Assembly: GCA_023433505.1 (NCBI GenBank)
Contig: JAEZCO010000065.1
Span: 67,572 to 131,571, forward strand
Length of the DNA: 64,000 nt
Direction of reading: 5' to 3'
From: Bacillota bacterium
Lineage (GTDB): Bacteria; Bacillota; Clostridia; Acetivibrionales; DTU013
Shown one piece after another: positions 1 to 7,695 of the stretch (the first letter of the stretch is position 1; each line of letters begins with the position of its first letter). Under the pieces are notes generated by a model, which searched no databases, was not told the DNA's origin, and saw only the letters and a program-made list of their open reading frames with translations. The position numbers and the translations under genes were made by a program.

Positions 1-1
1 T

Positions 2-184
2 CATGAATATATCCTCAGGGTGAGAATGGAGAGGGCCGGTCAAATGATCTGCGACCCTTCCGTTAAAATACAGTCCATCTCCAGTTATCTTGGATACAAG
101 GATACCAACTACTTCAGCCGTGCGTTCAAGGCATATTACGGGGTATCGCCTTCCGAATTCAGAGACCGGCACCCATGTGAATAA
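2..184 (+). CDS. AraC/YesN-type regulator, C-terminal end only (5' part lies outside the window)
   Basis: Only the last 60 codons are present. They read as the second half of an AraC/XylS DNA-binding domain: a helix with RMERAGQMI, then the recognition region with SSYLGYKDTNYFSRAFKAYYG and the terminal VSPSEFRDRH, which is the usual family ending. This part contacts DNA. The N-terminal half, which would tell a response regulator from a ligand-binding AraC protein, is missing. The gene stops about 96 bases before the promoter of the agrB-like gene and I see no terminator between them. Family assignment is firm; subtype and target are unknown. Confidence 0.85.
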   Translation, partial: HEYILRVRMERAGQMICDPSVKIQSISSYLGYKDTNYFSRAFKAYYGVSPSEFRDRHPCE

Positions 185-279
185 AAGCTTTTCAGATTCT
201 ACAGTTTTTTCTTCATTTCTCTATATTTCTTTTAGCGTATCGGTTCGTATGCTTCTTCGTATAAAAAAGGACATTTTAT

Positions 280-308
280 TTGAAATTTACCATTTTTATT
301 AGTATAAT
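280..308 (+). promoter_or_regulatory. sigma-A promoter of the agr-like locus
   Basis: TTGAAA at 280-285 and a perfect TATAAT at 303-308 are separated by exactly 17 bases, and lie 22 bases upstream of the agrB-like ATG at 331. The arrangement is a textbook housekeeping promoter. It also shows that the upstream in-frame ATG at 280 is not the start codon, because it lies inside the -35 box. Confidence 0.75.
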
Positions 309-330
309 ACAAATAAATGGGGGGATTAAG

Positions 331-972
331 ATGCGGTTTGTCAATTGGTATTCCTATTTATTTGCAAAGCGTCTTTCAATACTGTTAAATGACGGCCATC
401 AAAAAAGATCCGTATATTATTTTTCTTTTCAAATCATACTTGGCGGGCTTGTTAAAAACATAATATTATTCTCCTTGGCAATATTAGTCGGAGCATTCAT
501 CCCGACACTGATCATAGCAACAATATTTGGAACCCTGCGGATGATCGCCGGCGGTTATCATATGGATACCTACGGAAGATGTTTATTTGTATCGCTTATG
601 CTGTTTTTAGTCTCCGCGTCAGCCGCTCAATATACAAACCCGTACTGGAATATCAGCGCTATGCTTGTGCTAATAATTTTTACATTTATTTTTGGCCTTT
701 ATGCCCTAATCCGGTATGCACCGAAGGACACCCCGCATAAACCGATAACCGAACCGGCAGAGATCCGAAAATTTAAAATTTTATCATTGACCTATCTTTT
801 TTTGCTATCGGCCGCCGGACTTGTTTTGGTATATTATAAACTGAACATGTATGCCCTATCCCTTTGTTTCGGCGCATTCTTGGAACTGTATACCTTAACG
901 CCCATGGGCCATAAATTCTTCGACTTTATTAAAGGAATGACGATAAAAAGCCGGCATAAAGTATCTCTTTAG
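331..972 (+). CDS. agrB: AgrB-like accessory gene regulator protease/exporter
   Basis: A 213-residue membrane protein of the AgrB family, the cysteine endopeptidase that trims and cyclises the AgrD pre-peptide into an autoinducing peptide. The family signature is intact: R70, then AGGYH with H77, and C84 in YGRC. H77 and C84 are the catalytic pair known from Staphylococcus AgrB, and here even the numbering agrees. Several hydrophobic segments follow (residues 40-65, 85-100, 105-130, 155-200), as expected for a polytopic protein. The start at 331 is preceded by GGGGGG with good spacing and lies just downstream of a sigma-A promoter. The likely substrate is the 42-residue peptide encoded at 1986-2114, with a sensor-like gene in between. 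Confidence 0.9.
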   Translation: MRFVNWYSYLFAKRLSILLNDGHQKRSVYYFSFQIILGGLVKNIILFSLAILVGAFIPTLIIATIFGTLRMIAGGYHMDTYGRCLFVSLMLFLVSASAAQYTNPYWNISAMLVLIIFTFIFGLYALIRYAPKDTPHKPITEPAEIRKFKILSLTYLFLLSAAGLVLVYYKLNMYALSLCFGAFLELYTLTPMGHKFFDFIKGMTIKSRHKVSL

Positions 973-1073
973 ATGCCTGAAAATTAATTATTGCAATTTC
1001 TTGCGCGGTTAATTCTTATCTGTTATCCGTCGGATAGATGTAGCATGATTATATACAATATTGTCCTTTTCCG

Positions 1074-1102
1074 TTTACTTTTAGAAGAAAATGTAATAAA
1101 AT
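1074..1102 (+). promoter_or_regulatory. probable sigma-A promoter between agrB and the sensor-like gene
   Basis: TTTACT (1074-1079) and TAAAAT (1097-1102) are 17 bases apart, 36 bases upstream of the next ATG. This would let the sensor-like gene and agrD be transcribed separately from agrB. The 166-base gap (973-1138) contains no other recognisable element. Confidence 0.5.
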
Positions 1103-1138
1103 AGAAAAGTAGGCATTAAGGAATATGGAGATAAAATT

Positions 1139-1963
1139 ATGGTAATGAATTTATACATTTTGTTTGTTATATCACTTCCTGAAGCCGTTTTAAATGCAAT
1201 CATCATCATACTTTTTGCCGGCGCAAAAAGCAAATTGCAGATCAATAAATCAAACATCCTCAGGTTTACCGTTTCTATAATTGCTATGCTGGCCGCGACA
1301 ACGATCATTCGGCCGCTGGCACAAAATGTAATTGAAAATGTATTAATGCACACCGTTGCTTACATGATACTATTTGTACTTATTTATAGGCTAAAATTGG
1401 GCTATGCGGCGCTGAGCACTATCCTGACAATGCTTTTGGAATCAACGATAAACAATATCTTTGTACCTTTTGTGATTGCTTACATCAGCGGAGGACCAAA
1501 AAATTTCTCTGAACATTACCAGTTTTTTGTAGTATACGCGATGCCTCAAAGAATATTCCAATGCCTGGTGATTGGTTTTCTTTGGAAGTATGATATACTG
1601 ATGATTACAAAAATCAGCCGCCGATTTCATAAAACCTTTATCATATTATCCTCCATTATGGTGTTGGTCGAATACGTCTATGCCTATATGTTTGATACAT
1701 ATTTTGATACTCAGCCCCTGGTTTATCAAATTACAAATGCCATTATCTTGGTGATGCTGGTAACCGTATTTAATTTATTGATATTTAAAACAATTTATAT
1801 TGCGGTCGGAGATATTTTAACGAAGGGATACTCTAAATACAAAGAATTGGAAGAGAATGCAAAATCGGCTTTTGCTCGGGTGAATACTCTTCTGAAGGAT
1901 AATAGAACAGCCGAAGCGATTATGCTCATAGATGGGCTTAACTATGAAGATAATCAAAAATAA
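1139..1963 (+). CDS. AgrC-like polytopic membrane sensor domain lacking a kinase
   Basis: A 274-residue protein with about six or seven hydrophobic segments covering residues 1-225 (near 3-25, 40-60, 68-85, 90-112, 125-150, 165-185 and 198-222), followed by a charged cytoplasmic tail of about 45 residues (KYKELEENAKSAFARVN). The layout matches the N-terminal receptor half of AgrC-type kinases, but the protein ends where the dimerisation helix and GHKL ATPase should begin. No H-box, N-box or G-box is present. GGAG sits eight bases before the ATG. The gene lies between agrB and agrD and ends 22 bases before the agrD start, so a role in peptide sensing or immunity is inferred. It could also be an unrelated integral membrane protein; I do not recognise a closer family. 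Confidence 0.6.
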   Translation: MVMNLYILFVISLPEAVLNAIIIILFAGAKSKLQINKSNILRFTVSIIAMLAATTIIRPLAQNVIENVLMHTVAYMILFVLIYRLKLGYAALSTILTMLLESTINNIFVPFVIAYISGGPKNFSEHYQFFVVYAMPQRIFQCLVIGFLWKYDILMITKISRRFHKTFIILSSIMVLVEYVYAYMFDTYFDTQPLVYQITNAIILVMLVTVFNLLIFKTIYIAVGDILTKGYSKYKELEENAKSAFARVNTLLKDNRTAEAIMLIDGLNYEDNQK

Positions 1964-1985
1964 TAAAAAGAGGGAGGTGAAAGTA

Positions 1986-2114
1986 ATGAGAGCAAAATAT
2001 TACAAACTGTTGTCCGTCCTATCTTCCGCACTATTATTTATTGCTGCTTTAAACATTAAACCTGCCAGTAGTGATTATTTTTATCAGCCTCGGGTACCAA
2101 AACACTTAAAGTAA
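1986..2114 (+). CDS. agrD: AgrD-like cyclic autoinducer pre-peptide with a serine at the ring position
   Basis: A 42-residue peptide with the three AgrD parts: an amphipathic/hydrophobic leader (residues 1-24), a core ASSDYF (27-32), and a C-terminal recognition tail YQPRVPKHLK. The tail matches the clostridial pattern of an aromatic or His residue followed by QP-x-x-P-K-x-L. By alignment with recalled clostridial AgrD sequences such as that of C. perfringens, Ser28 occupies the position normally held by the ring cysteine. A lactone rather than a thiolactone ring S28-F32 is therefore predicted. The start at 1986 is chosen because a near-perfect AGGGAGGTGA lies just upstream; an in-frame ATG at 1932 would overlap the previous gene. 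Function is inferred from composition and position. Confidence 0.72.
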   Translation: MRAKYYKLLSVLSSALLFIAALNIKPASSDYFYQPRVPKHLK

Positions 2115-2126
2115 AGGGTTAAAGCA

Positions 2127-2163
2127 AAAGCACTCTTTTAACCAAAGGGTGCTTTTTGTTTTT
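2127..2163 (+). terminator. intrinsic terminator after agrD
   Basis: AAAGCACTCTTT (2127-2138) pairs with AAAGGGTGCTTT (2144-2155) over 12 positions with one G-T wobble and a five-base loop, followed by a T-rich tail. It ends the agr-like transcript 13 bases after the agrD stop. Confidence 0.85.
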
Positions 2164-2249
2164 TATGATTTTTATGGGATAATGTTTAATTGTTAAGCAA
2201 TTTATTTATTTTTTCTTGATTTATTATGAAATAACACTTTAAACAAATA

Positions 2250-2278
2250 TTTACATTAAACAAGATAAAGATTATAAT
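2250..2278 (+). promoter_or_regulatory. sigma-A promoter of the Spo0E-like gene
   Basis: TTTACA (2250-2255) and TATAAT (2273-2278) are spaced by 17 bases. The predicted start of transcription falls near 2285, inside the palindrome at 2281-2297. Confidence 0.7.
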
Positions 2279-2280
2279 TA

Positions 2281-2297
2281 TGGTACAGGATGTACCA
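2281..2297. promoter_or_regulatory. operator-like palindrome at +1 of the Spo0E-like gene
   Basis: TGGTACA-GGA-TGTACCA is a perfect 7+3+7 inverted repeat directly downstream of the -10 box. Its position over the transcription start suggests a repressor site. Alternatively it forms a 5'-terminal hairpin in the mRNA; with only three unpaired bases the RNA hairpin would be tight but possible. Confidence 0.5.
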
Positions 2298-2331
2298 CAT
2301 GATAATCTTTACAAGGAGTATACTTATTGCG

Positions 2332-2505
2332 ATGTGTAATAATTATGAAGATACAATAAAAAAGAGGATAGACGACTTACGGCTGATATTACATAGTTAT
2401 ACGAATGAATCAACTGACTTAAGCAGTGATTCTATCCTTAAATTAAGTGAAAAACTTGATAAATTGATCTATGACTTTTACATTCTACAAAAAAAGGTCA
2501 AATAA
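2332..2505 (+). CDS. Spo0E-like sporulation phosphatase
   Basis: A 57-residue helical protein with the Spo0E signature SEKLDKLIYDFY near residues 42-53 (family pattern S-x-x-L-D-x-L-I). Spo0E-type phosphatases dephosphorylate Spo0A~P and so restrain sporulation. Length is normal for the family, which is often 50-60 residues. The ATG at 2332 is 13 bases from AAGGAG, a little far. An ATT codon at 2326 with seven-base spacing is an alternative start and would add two residues. The gene has its own sigma-A promoter and a palindrome at +1. Its place beside an Agr-type locus hints at a link between cell density and sporulation, which is inference. Confidence 0.8.
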   Translation: MCNNYEDTIKKRIDDLRLILHSYTNESTDLSSDSILKLSEKLDKLIYDFYILQKKVK

Positions 2506-2644
2506 TCCTATCTGCCGAATATTCGTGCTGCAGCTCTCCACTGATAATAACCTCCGAATCCTTTAATAGTCCGCCTTCAGCAACCAGGGCTTTCGCTGCA
2601 AATCCTTTTATCGGCTCAAACCACACAAAACCGGACCTTTTCAT
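2498..2644 (-). CDS. small unrecognised open frame, possibly a gene remnant
   Basis: A 48-codon frame starting with ATG overlaps the end of the Spo0E-like gene by eight bases on the opposite strand. The peptide (start MKRSGFVWFEPIKGF, end HEYSADRII) has a composition unlike random translation and resembles a fragment of a larger protein, but I recognise no family. No good ribosome binding site precedes it. It may be a decayed remnant or chance. Confidence 0.25.
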   Translation of the reverse strand: MKRSGFVWFEPIKGFAAKALVAEGGLLKDSEVIISGELQHEYSADRII

Positions 2645-2721
2645 GGCTTTCTAACGACCTGATTCAAAGTTAATTTTTTCGTTTGCCGAAAAAATTGATT
2701 TCATCCGCGGAATTTCAACTT

Positions 2722-3084
2722 TCAGTGCAGCCATTCGTGGGCTTTTGAAGCAGCCTCCAGCCAGTCGTTCAGCGCCTTTTTGCTAAAAACAATGGTGCTG
2801 TTTATATTGACATACGGTATTTCGTCCAGTTTTCCGGCATAGATCATGGAAGAAAACTCTTCCTCCTTTATACCCAGATAGCCGGCAGCTTCCGAAACCG
2901 TCAGGGTATCCTTGTCTGCCGTCTTCAGCGCATTTTCAAGCTGTGATATGTCCATATTTATATAAGGTATACTGGGCGACGGATACCCTCTGCCAAGGTA
3001 AGCATCTTTTAAAATAACAGCACAGATTATCATTGCAGCTGCAAGAATAAAAAACGAAAAAATGTTTCCCCTGCTTTCACTCAT
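2722..3084 (-). CDS. small membrane-anchored protein with an excisionase/MerR-like helix-turn-helix
   Basis: A 120-residue protein. Residues 8-28 form one transmembrane segment (FSFFILAAAMIICAVILK). After a short linker, residues 60-115 (LTVSEAAGYLGIKEEEFSSM, then a Y/V-rich wing and FSKKALNDWLEAA) match the winged-helix fold of excisionase/MerR-type DNA-binding domains. The domain would face the cytoplasm with the N-terminal anchor. ATG at 3084 is chosen because the AAGGAAGG box lies about nine bases upstream; a TTG two codons earlier is too close to that box. It is a single gene between the Spo0E-like gene and the terminator of the next operon. In anchored proteins such domains may bind protein or peptide instead of DNA; function is unknown. 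Confidence 0.65.
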   Translation of the reverse strand: MSESRGNIFSFFILAAAMIICAVILKDAYLGRGYPSPSIPYINMDISQLENALKTADKDTLTVSEAAGYLGIKEEEFSSMIYAGKLDEIPYVNINSTIVFSKKALNDWLEAASKAHEWLH

Positions 3085-3222
3085 TTTCAATTTCCTTCCT
3101 TTTCTAACGATCTCTTTTCAAGTATTGTATCATATAGCGAAAAGTTCGGAAATATTTTATTGCAAAAATAGCTGATGCCGCCGCTTTTTGCACGGCAGCA
3201 AAGGATGAACCGTTAGTGGAAC

Positions 3223-3252
3223 AAAAAAAGCCTGCCAACCGGCAGGCCCAAA
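3223..3252 (-). terminator. intrinsic terminator of the region 2 operon
   Basis: On the minus strand a GCCTGCC / GGCAGGC stem (3230-3247, four-base loop) is followed by seven T residues (3229-3223). It lies about 25 bases after the stop of the large secreted protein. It marks the end of the long transcript that starts near 24.6 kb. Confidence 0.9.
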
Positions 3253-3272
3253 AATTTTTCTATCGCTTCCCG

Positions 3273-6200
3273 TCAGTTATTATAAATACCTACTTCTCTG
3301 ATAGGGAATCCGGCATAATAGGTTGTGCCCATAACGTCATAGCTATCAATCTTTACATACTTTATACCTTGCGCAGTAAAATTATATGTCTTTGCAGTCC
3401 CAATACCGTTTTGCTCGTCCGCAACAGTGGTCCAATTTGTTCCGTTTGCTGAGACCAATACTTTGTACCTGCATGGATAGGTACCTGTCATTGGCAGCAG
3501 CATAATGCAGTTTGCGTTCCGGACCGCCGGCAGCTCAATGGTCAGGTCCCAGGGCTTTTCATTATTTGATTGAGCCCAGGTGTTCACGTCGCCGTCGATG
3601 GCCTTGTTTGCAGTATTTCCCCATCCGGCGGGCTCAGACATCGTTGCGGCTGCGCCAATGGCCAGATTCCCGGAGGGCAAGGCATATTTGTCATTGAGCA
3701 GTATCCCATACCGTTTACTTAGCAAGGAAGATATATTGACCGTAGCCGTACTTAATGTTTTCGTATTCAAAAGCGTAAAGCTTGAATTGTATACATCAAT
3801 ATACGATCCCTGTGCGGACTGCCTTACTACAAAGAGCTCATCCGTCCTGTCTGAATTATAGTCTGCGCTGATGCAGACAAACTTGCCGTCCGTATTGAGG
3901 GAATTATAATTTATTGTACTGCTGCCGACCTGTCCGGAAGCCTTTTTGCTCAAAGTCAGATTTGTAGCATCCCTGTTGGCGATAATCAGATCATCGAGAT
4001 TTCTCAAATCATTGTAATATCTTACGGATTTCGGCCTCAGCCCGCTCATGCCCATAAACGCAGCCGATCGTAATTGCTGCGCCTCATCCGAAACCCTGCT
4101 CAGCAATGCCTGGTTTTCATTATCCGAAACAGCAGTAAATGTGACGGAAAGAGGATTCGCCTGATAGGAGGCGACCCTGTACACTCTCAGGTTTATCGTA
4201 CTGTCGCCGGCTTTTCTGCGTGCAACCACGATTTCATCGGGATCACCTTCACCGGTGACCTTTTGCTCCAGATTTGCCGTTGTCAACGCGACAAAGCTGC
4301 CCTCGGAATTGTCCGCTGCAATGGATGAATCATTTGCCATCAACCCTCCGAAGCAGTTATACAAATACAGCTGCCGGCCGGCGGAATCCGTATTCTTGAC
4401 TACGACAAATTCATCCACTCCATCTCCCTGCAAATCAAACCTGCAGGTCAAGTCTTTATCGCTTGAGAACACATAGCTTCCAAAACGGTTTTCATTCTGA
4501 CCGACCCATGTTCTTCCGTCATTGTAGAAATCATAATAATCTACCGTCTGGTCATCCCACAATACTCCCAGAGTATTCTGCAAATACGTTTTGGGTGCAT
4601 TTGCAGCGTCGTTTTCCATCAATTTCGTCAGGTTGGTATCGAAATAAGAGCTCAAGGCAGCGGCAGGATTGTCTGCATCCTGAGGATTCAATAAAATGTG
4701 CTTTAAGCGCTTTAAGTAGTTGGTGCCCGTGTAATCCGGCTGTTGTTCATACTGGCAGCTCTGAGCCGTACTTACATAGGGGACCTGCATATTGAAGAAG
4801 GATGGTGAGGATTCAAACTGAAAATAAGTAGCGCCTTCCCCCAACCCTTTTAAAATATAGCTTCCTAAAATTTCCTCGGGGCAGAAGAGTTCACCGTACA
4901 TATAGTATTTGCCCGTAATGGAAGCTGTCATTTCCGCCCACATCCAGTTTTGCAAGGACATGCCCCAGCCGGATATATTTCTTGACCTCACCGGATTTTT
5001 TGAATAATTGTTTTTCAGGTCGAATTTGAGCCAGGATGCCAGGGGTCTGTTTGCACCTGCGGTAGGAGCAGTGGCGGCAGCGTCAAGATATTCCAGATTG
5101 GCCGCCGGATGATAGTTATTATTTGCCCATACAAAGGTAACGTTTTGTCCAAGCACATTTTCCGCATAATTCTGCATATTTGCATAAACCCGGCTCTCAT
5201 TGTATGGGAGAAAAGTATTGCTATATACATAATTGTCTTCGGCGGAAACCACATATTCCTTCATCAGCCAGCAGGAATCGCTCCATGCAAGCTTTAAGCC
5301 GCTGCTGCCGCAGACGTCTATGACTCCCTTGACCGCTTCGGAATCGAAGGAAAATCCATGGGACCCGGCGCCGATGGGATTTGTTTTATAAGCTGCATCG
5401 CTTCCGTACATTTCATGAAAGCGGACGCCTTCCAGCGCATCCGGATATGCCGCCTTCAAGGCAGCCAATGCATCCACGTCCATGGACAAGCCGTAGTGCC
5501 CTTCCGCGCCTGGCGTCACATGTATGGGCGGCGGGGGCAAGAGTGATATTTCACCGTTTTGATTTGTTTTAATGCCGGAAGAGATCAATTCAAGGTATAC
5601 TTTGATTTTCGCATTGTCCTTATTTTCAAAATAATTCAATACGTATTTCAGCGCACCGTGAATGCGGTCAATGGGTTGAGGATTTTGCACCCCATAGGCG
5701 TATTTGTCATAAAACTGCGTCGGATAGATCAGGACGCCAACCCTGTAATCTGTTGCCAGGTCCGCCAGTGCATTATAGATGTTGTCAAGATATGGATCCA
5801 TGCCGGAATAATTATCTTTATTTGCATAAATAAACTCCGTAGGCATGCCCTCATCAATCAAAAACAGTAGTAACGGCGTCGGAGAAGGCAATGCGGAAGG
5901 CGCAGGAGTCGATGACGGTATCGGAGTCGGCGTTGGCAAAGGTGCGGCGGCGGCAGGTGCCAACGCCGCCGTCCCATATACTTCGATTTCTCTTATGGCA
6001 TAAGGTCCCTGGCCCACCTTTACCGTTGGGACTATTCTTACATACCTTGCCTGCCTGTTCAGAAAATTGGACTCTCTGGCTTCGCCCGCACCAATGTTCT
6101 CAACGGCGACCGTAACCCAATCCGTCCCATCTAGGGATGTTTTAACGGAATACCAGGTGGGATAGTTGACACTGTCGTTTTTCATTACAACACGGCTGAT

Positions 6201-7652
6201 ATTGGCCGTATTTACCAGGTCTATCTGCAAATCATAGAAGGTATCCGTTTGAGGCTGAACGTAGGTGCTTGTGGTGCCGTCGACGGCATTACCGGGTGCG
6301 CCGTACCAGCTCCCGTTGTAATTGGAGCTTGTAACGGTTTTGCCAAGGGCTAGGTTCGTTCTGTTATCCGAATTGAAGATGCCTATTTCTTTCATTGCAT
6401 ACCCGAAGGCCTTTTTGGCATTTACATCAATTTTCACATATCTGGCCGGAGTATTGGCAAAATGATATTCTTTTTTATACCCCCAGCCTTTGTTATCCTC
6501 CGTCACCGTATACCAATTGCTGTTGTCTTTTGAAACCTTGATGCTGTACCAGGTGGGAAAATTATTCTCCTCAGGAAGGACAAATACTTTGTTAATCGAC
6601 CGGATTGTTCCCAGATCAATGGTCAAATCCCAGCTTACGTCCTCGGAGGGCTGGGCATAGGTTGTCTCATCCCCGTCAACGGCTTTGGAAGCACTATGCC
6701 ACCATCCACCCGTATAAGCTGAACCGTCTATGGAAGCCAAAACAGTTTTGTTTAATGCCAGATTTGCATTGGATAAGTTGTAAACAGCTACCTCGCTTAT
6801 TGCATGATGGGCGCCTCCATTATGCTCTGCAGTGACATCAATTTTCACATACCTCGCCTGTACGGGTGGAAAATCATAGGTTTCGGACAAAGCCTCCATA
6901 TAATTGTTCTCCGTTGCAACCGTTGTCCATGCCGAACCATCGGCGGAGGTTTTAATTGTAAAGGCTGTAGCGTAATTATGAACAGCAGAAATAAAAACAA
7001 TCCTGTTAACGGTTTGCACCGCTGCAAGATCAATCTGCAGATCCCAGGCTGCCGTGTCTCCCTGTGCCCAGCTTCCCAGGCTGGAATCCCCCGCTTTTCC
7101 CGCAGTATTGCCCCAGGCGGGACTGCCGTTGAGCATCGTCATGGATGCTCCGGCTGCAAGGTTTTTTGTGCTGAATATTTCAACCTCCTTCATCGCAAGA
7201 TTGGTCCCGGATATTTCCGTAACATTGATTTTCAGATACCTGGCCTGTACAGGCGCAAAATCATATGCCGAAGTCGTACCGGCTGTTCCGGCATATTCAT
7301 GGAAAACCGTTTCATAGCTGATCCCGTCATTTGATATCTGGATATCAAATTTCGTGGCGTAATTTACCGTGTCCTGTGTAAACTTTACCTGGTCGAAGAC
7401 TTTTTTCGTCCCGAGATCGATTGTCAGGTCCCACGGGACTCCTGCCTCTGATGTCTGTGCATGCGTAGTATAATTTCCGTCGATGGCATAAGCCGCTATA
7501 TTCCCCCATCCGACATTTGCATTCATGGAAGCCGCGGCGCCGATTGCCAGATTTTCCGAAACCGCATAAACCCTGGCAGGATAAGTTATGGGACCTACAG
7601 TGGTCATCAACAAAATACAGACCAATACTTTGGCAAAAATTCTTCTTTTCAC
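3273..7652 (-). CDS. secreted multidomain protein: four F5/8C domains, unrecognised hydrolase-like domain, FG-GAP-like propeller, fifth F5/8C domain
   Basis: A 1459-residue protein. A signal peptide covers residues 1-30 (KRRIFAK, hydrophobic stretch, then ARVYA). Four discoidin/F5-8C (CBM32-type) modules span about 33-565, each with NLA-type starts and W-DLTIDLG / ARYVKI motifs. A Pro/Thr linker lies near 564-592. A domain of about 450 residues follows, homologous to the 770-residue protein at 12596-14908. Then come FG-GAP-like blades with D-E-F/I/L-V-V motifs (about 1050-1320) and a fifth F5/8C module (1324-1459). Residues shared with the paralogue include RFHE-x-YGSD (near 746), DSCWLM (near 792) and W-x-EM (near 905), candidate catalytic acids. 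The GTG start at 7652 is chosen for GAAGGGAGG nine bases upstream and because it opens the signal peptide. Role inferred: binding and hydrolysing a glycan outside the cell. The catalytic family is not recognised. Confidence 0.8.
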   Translation of the reverse strand: MKRRIFAKVLVCILLMTTVGPITYPARVYAVSENLAIGAAASMNANVGWGNIAAYAIDGNYTTHAQTSEAGVPWDLTIDLGTKKVFDQVKFTQDTVNYATKFDIQISNDGISYETVFHEYAGTAGTTSAYDFAPVQARYLKINVTEISGTNLAMKEVEIFSTKNLAAGASMTMLNGSPAWGNTAGKAGDSSLGSWAQGDTAAWDLQIDLAAVQTVNRIVFISAVHNYATAFTIKTSADGSAWTTVATENNYMEALSETYDFPPVQARYVKIDVTAEHNGGAHHAISEVAVYNLSNANLALNKTVLASIDGSAYTGGWWHSASKAVDGDETTYAQPSEDVSWDLTIDLGTIRSINKVFVLPEENNFPTWYSIKVSKDNSNWYTVTEDNKGWGYKKEYHFANTPARYVKIDVNAKKAFGYAMKEIGIFNSDNRTNLALGKTVTSSNYNGSWYGAPGNAVDGTTSTYVQPQTDTFYDLQIDLVNTANISRVVMKNDSVNYPTWYSVKTSLDGTDWVTVAVENIGAGEARESNFLNRQARYVRIVPTVKVGQGPYAIREIEVYGTAALAPAAAAPLPTPTPIPSSTPAPSALPSPTPLLLFLIDEGMPTEFIYANKDNYSGMDPYLDNIYNALADLATDYRVGVLIYPTQFYDKYAYGVQNPQPIDRIHGALKYVLNYFENKDNAKIKVYLELISSGIKTNQNGEISLLPPPPIHVTPGAEGHYGLSMDVDALAALKAAYPDALEGVRFHEMYGSDAAYKTNPIGAGSHGFSFDSEAVKGVIDVCGSSGLKLAWSDSCWLMKEYVVSAEDNYVYSNTFLPYNESRVYANMQNYAENVLGQNVTFVWANNNYHPAANLEYLDAAATAPTAGANRPLASWLKFDLKNNYSKNPVRSRNISGWGMSLQNWMWAEMTASITGKYYMYGELFCPEEILGSYILKGLGEGATYFQFESSPSFFNMQVPYVSTAQSCQYEQQPDYTGTNYLKRLKHILLNPQDADNPAAALSSYFDTNLTKLMENDAANAPKTYLQNTLGVLWDDQTVDYYDFYNDGRTWVGQNENRFGSYVFSSDKDLTCRFDLQGDGVDEFVVVKNTDSAGRQLYLYNCFGGLMANDSSIAADNSEGSFVALTTANLEQKVTGEGDPDEIVVARRKAGDSTINLRVYRVASYQANPLSVTFTAVSDNENQALLSRVSDEAQQLRSAAFMGMSGLRPKSVRYYNDLRNLDDLIIANRDATNLTLSKKASGQVGSSTINYNSLNTDGKFVCISADYNSDRTDELFVVRQSAQGSYIDVYNSSFTLLNTKTLSTATVNISSLLSKRYGILLNDKYALPSGNLAIGAAATMSEPAGWGNTANKAIDGDVNTWAQSNNEKPWDLTIELPAVRNANCIMLLPMTGTYPCRYKVLVSANGTNWTTVADEQNGIGTAKTYNFTAQGIKYVKIDSYDVMGTTYYAGFPIREVGIYNN

Positions 7653-7695
7653 CGACCCAATCCTCCCTTCATCATTTCCATTTTCATCAATACTC

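Noticed and set aside
280..330. Upstream in-frame ATG as start of the agrB-like gene
   Set aside because: It lies inside the -35 box of a perfect sigma-A promoter and would be before the transcription start; the ATG at 331 has a strong ribosome binding site and restores the H77/C84 numbering.
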